Source: Pseudomonadota bacterium
GTDB lineage: Bacteria; Pseudomonadota; Alphaproteobacteria; Reyranellales; Reyranellaceae
DNA: 8,281 nucleotides
Reading direction: 5' to 3'
Assembly: GCA_023436825.1 (NCBI GenBank)
Contig: JAEZHS010000604.1
Coordinates: 1 to 8,281, forward strand
Both the position numbers and the translations under genes were made by a program. The notes below the pieces were generated by a model. The model ran no database searches. It saw only the letters and a program-made list of their open reading frames with translations, and was not told where the DNA came from. Shown here in pieces: positions 5,169 through 8,281 of this stretch; the first letter of the stretch is position 1; each line of letters begins with the position of its first letter.

Positions 5169-5197
5169 GAATCCATTTCACTGTCGGTAATGGACTC
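5169..5197. promoter_or_regulatory. Imperfect inverted repeat between dinB and the ABC receptor gene
   Basis: GAATCCATT (5169-5177) and AATGGACTC (5189-5197) are inverted arms with one mismatch and an 11-bp spacer. The repeat lies 67 bp before the receptor ATG. It may be an operator for that gene; no clear -35/-10 pair was found beside it. Low confidence as a functional site. Confidence 0.3.
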
Positions 5198-5264
5198 GGT
5201 CTGACGCGACGCTCGAGCGAAGCACGATGTCTAGGTTCCCGCCAAACAGGAGCATTGGAGGAAC

Positions 5265-6470
5265 ATGAGACGGCTGACCTGCACCGCGATCGCATTGCTT
5301 GCGCTTGCCCATCCGGCGATGGCCCAGATCTCCGGCGACGTCGTGAAGATCGGCGTTCTCACGGACATGTCCGGCCCGTTCAGCGACCAGACCGGCCGCG
5401 GCTCGGTGGCCGGCGCCGAGCTCGCCATCGAGGACTTCAAGGGCACCGTCGCCGGCGCCAAGATCGAGCTCGTCGTTGCCGATCACCAGAACAAGGCCGA
5501 TGTCGGCGCAACGATCGCGCGCCGCTGGTACGACACCGAGGGCGTCGACGTTGTCGTCGACCTTGCGAGCTCGGCCGTTGCGCTCGCCGTCCAGGACATC
5601 ACGCGCGAGCACAACAAGGTCGCGCTGTTTTCCGGTCCGGGCACGGCCGACCTCACCGGCAAGGCCTGCTCGCCCAACGGCATCCACTGGACCTACGACA
5701 CCTTCGCCACCGCGACGGCGACCGCTACGGCGCTGATGGACCAGGGCCTCGACACCTGGTTCTTCATCGCCGTCGACTATGCCTTCGGCAAGTCGGCCGA
5801 GGCCGACGCCACCGCCGTGATCACGGCACGCGGCGGCAAGGTACTGGGCAGCGTCAAGCATCCCAGCAACACGGCCGACTATTCGTCCTACCTGCTGCAG
5901 GCCCAGGCTTCGGGTGCCAAGGTCATCGCCGTCGCCAATTCGGGCCGCGACTTCGTGCAGGTCATGAAGCAGGCCAAGGAATTCGGCATCCTGGCCAGCG
6001 GCACGAAGATCGCGGCACTGGCCGTGGCCCTGTCGGACATCAAGGCGATCGGCCTCGATACCGTCCAGGGCATGCTGCACACCGAAGCGTTCTACTGGGA
6101 CTTCAGCGATGAGAGCCGCGCCTTCGCCAAACGCTTTGTCGAGAAGCGCAAGGTGCCGCCGGCGCAGGCCCAGGCCGGCTCGTACTCGGCGGTCCTGAAC
6201 TACCTGCGCGCCATCGAAGCGACCAAGACGGACGATTCGACCAAGGTCCTCGCGCAGATGAAGTCGGGGCCCTTCAAAGATGCCTTCACGCCGAACGGAT
6301 ACGTCCGCGCCGACGGCCGCATGGTGCACGACATGTATCTCATGCGGTCGCGCAAACCTTCCGAACCCAAGGGCGACTGGGACCTCTACGACATCGCCAA
6401 GATCATCCCGGGCGACCAGGCGTTCCGCCCGATGGACAAGGGCGGCTGCCCGCTGGTGTCCAAGCGCTGA
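5265..6470 (+). CDS. Branched-chain-amino-acid-type ABC transporter substrate-binding protein (LivK/Peripla_BP_6 class)
   Basis: 401 aa, the normal size for this class. A signal peptide (residues 1-20, cut after AMA) precedes a type I periplasmic binding fold that starts VVKIGVLTDMSGPFSD (26-41), followed by GAELAIEDF (50-58) and ARRWYDTEGVDVVVDLASS (86-104). The second lobe includes WFFIAVDYAFGKS (about 165-177) and VIAVANSGRDFVQVMKQAKEFG (about 220-241). Relatives bind branched-chain amino acids, amides, urea, or aromatic and other carboxylates in the periplasm and pass them to LivHMGF-type permeases. No permease or ATPase gene is next to it, so it is an orphan receptor here, and its ligand cannot be read from sequence alone. 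GGAGG (5257-5261) sits 3 nt from the ATG, with another AGGAG at 5248-5252. An IclR-type regulator gene follows in the same direction. Confidence 0.95.
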   Translation: MRRLTCTAIALLALAHPAMAQISGDVVKIGVLTDMSGPFSDQTGRGSVAGAELAIEDFKGTVAGAKIELVVADHQNKADVGATIARRWYDTEGVDVVVDLASSAVALAVQDITREHNKVALFSGPGTADLTGKACSPNGIHWTYDTFATATATATALMDQGLDTWFFIAVDYAFGKSAEADATAVITARGGKVLGSVKHPSNTADYSSYLLQAQASGAKVIAVANSGRDFVQVMKQAKEFGILASGTKIAALAVALSDIKAIGLDTVQGMLHTEAFYWDFSDESRAFAKRFVEKRKVPPAQAQAGSYSAVLNYLRAIEATKTDDSTKVLAQMKSGPFKDAFTPNGYVRADGRMVHDMYLMRSRKPSEPKGDWDLYDIAKIIPGDQAFRPMDKGGCPLVSKR

Positions 6471-6509
6471 TCGCGCCATGCTGCGGGACGACCTCATGAC
6501 CTTTCGAAG

Positions 6510-6534
6510 CGTGGGAGAGAGCCGCTCTCCCGCG
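6510..6534 (+). terminator. Strong intergenic hairpin between the ABC receptor and iclR-family genes
   Basis: CGTGGGAGAG (6510-6519) pairs with CTCTCCCGCG (6525-6534) over 10 bp including one G-U, around the loop AGCCG. It starts 40 bp after the receptor stop. No T-run follows, so it would be a T-less terminator, an mRNA-stabilising 3' stem, or a control element ahead of the regulator gene. If the regulator used one of the upstream in-frame ATGs (6478 or 6496), the hairpin would lie inside its coding sequence. Confidence 0.4.
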
Positions 6535-6576
6535 CCGGGTCTCGAGTCCGCCTCTTTACAAGCCTGCGTCTTAGGC

Positions 6577-7386
6577 ATGCCCGCGAAGCGCAAGGACAAG
6601 GACGTCCTCTACCACAACCAGTCCGTCGACCGGCTGTTCGCCATCATGGAGGTGCTGGGCCGCTCGCCCTATCACGTGAGGCTGGCCGACATCGCGCGCC
6701 GCTGCGGCCTCGCGCCGCCGACGGCCTATCGCATGCTGTCGGTGATGGTCCGCCTCGGTTACGTCAGCAAGGACAGCGCGACTGGCCGCTATGCGCTCGG
6801 CACCCGCCTGTATCGCCTCGCGCATCGCGAGACCTATCTGCGCAGCCTCGTGCGTCTCGCCCAACCGCGCCTTCAGGCCCTCGCGGGCAATATCGGCGAG
6901 ACCGCGCACATCGCCGCCTTCGACGGCGTTCAGGTCGTGATCCGCGGCCGCATCCCCGCGGGCAGCACCGCGCGCGTGCCGACCCGCGTGGGCATGCGCC
7001 TGGACACCCATGCCAGCGCGCTCGGCAAGGCCATGCTGGCGACGCGGCAGGCGGCGGAGATCGCCGACCTCTTCCTCGACCAGCCGCTCAGCCGTCATAC
7101 GGCGAGCACGCTGGTAACCGTCGACCGCCTGACACGTGAGCTGGTCGAAGCACGCCGCCGCGGCTTCGCCGTCAGCCGCGGCGAGAGATTCGAGCGTATC
7201 TGGTGCGTTGCAGCGCCGATCCTGAACTCCCTCGGGTTGGGAAACATCGCGATCTCCGTCTGCATCCCGCCGACACGCACGACGGCGCGCGACGTCGAGC
7301 GCATCGGCCGGCTGGTGCGGGCGACCGCGACCGAGATCCAGGACGCTTCCCTCGGCAACGCCAAGCTGGCGAACCGGATGGGCTGA
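6577..7386 (+). CDS. IclR-family transcriptional regulator
   Basis: 269 aa, typical of the family. A winged helix-turn-helix covers residues about 15-75: LADIARRCGLAPPTAYRML (36-54) holds the recognition helix, and the wing ends in TGRYALG. A GAF-like effector domain follows, with the family signature THASALGKAMLA (144-155), ARRRGFAVSRGE (192-203) and the C-terminal IAISVCIPPTR (224-234). Such proteins sense small carboxylates or aromatic acids and activate or repress adjacent catabolic genes, and often their own. The next gene begins 33 bp after the stop, so the regulator is probably cotranscribed with the two downstream genes. The start is uncertain: ATG 6577 gives the usual length but has only a poor AGG nearby, while in-frame ATGs at 6478 and 6496 would add 33 or 27 residues with no domain content. 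Confidence 0.94.
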   Translation: MPAKRKDKDVLYHNQSVDRLFAIMEVLGRSPYHVRLADIARRCGLAPPTAYRMLSVMVRLGYVSKDSATGRYALGTRLYRLAHRETYLRSLVRLAQPRLQALAGNIGETAHIAAFDGVQVVIRGRIPAGSTARVPTRVGMRLDTHASALGKAMLATRQAAEIADLFLDQPLSRHTASTLVTVDRLTRELVEARRRGFAVSRGERFERIWCVAAPILNSLGLGNIAISVCIPPTRTTARDVERIGRLVRATATEIQDASLGNAKLANRMG

Positions 7387-7419
7387 CGGCAATCAGTGCA
7401 GGTGTGAAGAAGGAACATC

Positions 7420-7848
7420 ATGTCCAGTTTCGTGAAGAAGAGCATCGACATCGATACGGCCGCGAAGGCCGTGCAGGCCGCCGCCGCCCAGGCGGCCGAG
7501 ATGAAGCTGCGCATGTCGATCGCCATCTGCGACGAGGCCGGGACGCTGAAGCAGTTCCATCGCATGGACGGCGCTTCGACCCTGTCGGCGTCGATTGCCC
7601 AGGACAAGGCCTACACCAGCGCCGTCACCGGCATGGCGACCCATGCCTGGTTCGAGTTCATCAAGAACGATCCGCCGCTGCTGCACGGCATCGTGCACAC
7701 GCCGCGCCTGACCGTGTTCGGCGGCGGCTTCCCGATCCGCGAGGACGGCGTCGTCGTCGGCAGCATCGGCATCAGCGGCGGCCACTACACGCAGGACATG
7801 GAATGCGCGAAGAAGGCGCTCGCCGCCATCGGTGCGCCGATCCCATGA
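7420..7848 (+). CDS. GlcG/HbpS-family protein (heme-binding-like, DUF336)
   Basis: 142 aa, a complete single-domain member. Visible signatures are AICDEAGTLKQFHRMDGA (35-52), the KAYTSAV helix (63-69), PRLTVFGGGFPIREDG (95-110), VGSIGISGG (113-121) and the final DMECAKKALAAIG helix. The fold is a small alpha/beta domain first known from Streptomyces HbpS, an extracellular heme binder, and from GlcG of the E. coli glycolate operon. Cytoplasmic members occur widely in carboxylate and aromatic catabolic operons, with unclear, possibly accessory or cofactor-related roles. There is no signal peptide here, so it should be cytoplasmic. AAGAAGGA (7407-7414) is a good ribosome binding site. Its stop overlaps the next start (ATGA), implying coupled translation. 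Confidence 0.94.
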   Translation: MSSFVKKSIDIDTAAKAVQAAAAQAAEMKLRMSIAICDEAGTLKQFHRMDGASTLSASIAQDKAYTSAVTGMATHAWFEFIKNDPPLLHGIVHTPRLTVFGGGFPIREDGVVVGSIGISGGHYTQDMECAKKALAAIGAPIP

Positions 7849-8281
7849 GCGCCGGATCCACGTCGACCCCGGCGCAGGACCTTCGTCGCTTGCTGGCAGG
7901 GGACAAGCTGATTATTGCGCCCGGCGCCTACGACTGCATTACCGCCCGCACGATCGAGATGGCGGGCTTCGCTGCCTGCTACATGACAGGCTCGGGCACC
8001 GCCGCGTCGCTGGGCTATCCCGATTACGGGCTGGTGACGATGTCGGAGATGGCGGCCAACGCCGCCCGCATCGCCGGCGCGATCAAGCTGCCGTTGATCG
8101 CAGACGCCGATACCGGCTTCGGCAACGAGCTGAACGTCACGCGCACCGTGCGCGCCTACGAATCAGCGGGCGTCGCCGCCCTGCATATCGAGGACCAGGA
8201 CTTCCCGAAGAAGTGCGGGCACCTCGCCGACAAGCGCGTCATCTCCCTTGACGACTATCTGCCGAAGATCCGGGCCGCCTC
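7845..8281 (+). CDS. PEP mutase/isocitrate lyase superfamily enzyme, N-terminal part (cut by window end)
   Basis: The first 145 codons are present and the gene continues past the window; full-length relatives are about 280-300 aa. The TIM-barrel start is recognisable: IIAPGAYDCITARTIEMAGF (23-42), YMTGSGTAASLGYPDYGL (46-63), LPLIADADTGFGN (82-94, with D87 and D89 as likely Mg2+ ligands), ALHIEDQDFPKKCGH (112-126). The Cys in KKCGH (C124) is the catalytic residue of C-C lyases such as methylisocitrate lyase and dimethylmalate lyase, and PEP mutases lack it. So a 2-hydroxy- or 3-hydroxy-dicarboxylate lyase is more likely than a phosphonate enzyme. Exact substrate is unknown; annotation as oxaloacetate decarboxylase or carboxyphosphonoenolpyruvate phosphonomutase would be a common database label. 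The ATG overlaps the previous stop by 4 bp. A 139-aa frame over most of the same span is a shadow. Confidence 0.92.
   Translation, partial: MSAGSTSTPAQDLRRLLAGDKLIIAPGAYDCITARTIEMAGFAACYMTGSGTAASLGYPDYGLVTMSEMAANAARIAGAIKLPLIADADTGFGNELNVTRTVRAYESAGVAALHIEDQDFPKKCGHLADKRVISLDDYLPKIRAA

Noticed and set aside
5178..6599. Minus-strand 473-aa ORF
   Set aside because: It is the antisense shadow of the ABC receptor gene, which has a signal peptide, a fold signature and a strong ribosome binding site.
6571..7392. Minus-strand 273-aa ORF
   Set aside because: It is the antisense shadow of the IclR-family gene, with Arg/Ala/Asp-rich sequence and no domain.
7832..8251. Plus-strand 139-aa ORF
   Set aside because: It is out of frame with the PEP-mutase/isocitrate-lyase gene that starts at 7845 and carries clear catalytic motifs.
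1..8281. CRISPR array, toxin-antitoxin pair, retron, phage or transposase genes
   Set aside because: No regularly spaced repeats and no protein with such domains were seen on either strand.

Overview
The window looks like chromosomal DNA of a high-GC alphaproteobacterium. Evidence: strongly G/C-ending codons throughout; a direct-repeat SOS box (GAAC-N7-GAAC), the alphaproteobacterial LexA type, in front of dinB; a Bug/TctC-type periplasmic receptor and an orphan branched-chain-amino-acid-type receptor; and small intergenic repeats built on GTCATCCCGAGCG. A Reyranella-, Rhodospirillales- or Hyphomicrobiales-like soil organism would fit, but genus cannot be assigned from sequence alone. No CRISPR array, transposase, phage gene, tRNA or rRNA is visible.

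Layout, left to right. (1) 1-1054: a perfect 22-bp palindrome, a hairpin that buries the ribosome binding site, and a Bug-family solute receptor gene (+). (2) 1055-1549: about 500 bp without a credible gene but rich in signals: inverted copies of a short dispersed repeat, an AT-rich 10+10 inverted repeat, a near-consensus sigma70 promoter with no gene after it, and further repeats. (3) 1550-3001: a minus-strand operon-like set: a degenerate secreted SNase-fold protein, a small Tat/Sec-exported DUF6152-like protein and a four-helix DUF6644-like membrane protein. A possible 3' gene remnant lies just upstream. (4) 3138-3830 (+): a membrane-anchored protein ending in the LysM/OapA-like N-domain normally fused to M23 peptidases, convergent with (5) dinB (3844-5088, -), DNA polymerase IV under a clear LexA box. 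(6) 5265-6470 (+): a branched-chain-amino-acid-type ABC receptor with no transporter genes beside it. (7) 6577-8281 (+): an IclR-family regulator, a GlcG/HbpS-family protein and the start of a PEP-mutase/isocitrate-lyase superfamily enzyme. The last two overlap by 4 bp, and the enzyme runs off the window.

Functionally, the right-hand block reads as a small regulated carboxylate-catabolism locus: a receptor for uptake, an IclR sensor, a GlcG-like accessory protein and a C-C lyase with the KKCGH catalytic motif. The left-hand Bug receptor may serve the same kind of substrate, but nothing in the window links it directly. I see no clear new defence or mobile system. The best leads are the RBS-occluding hairpin of the Bug gene, the repeat-bracketed promoter island at 1080-1349, the SNase with two altered active-site positions, and the stand-alone OapA-like protein.
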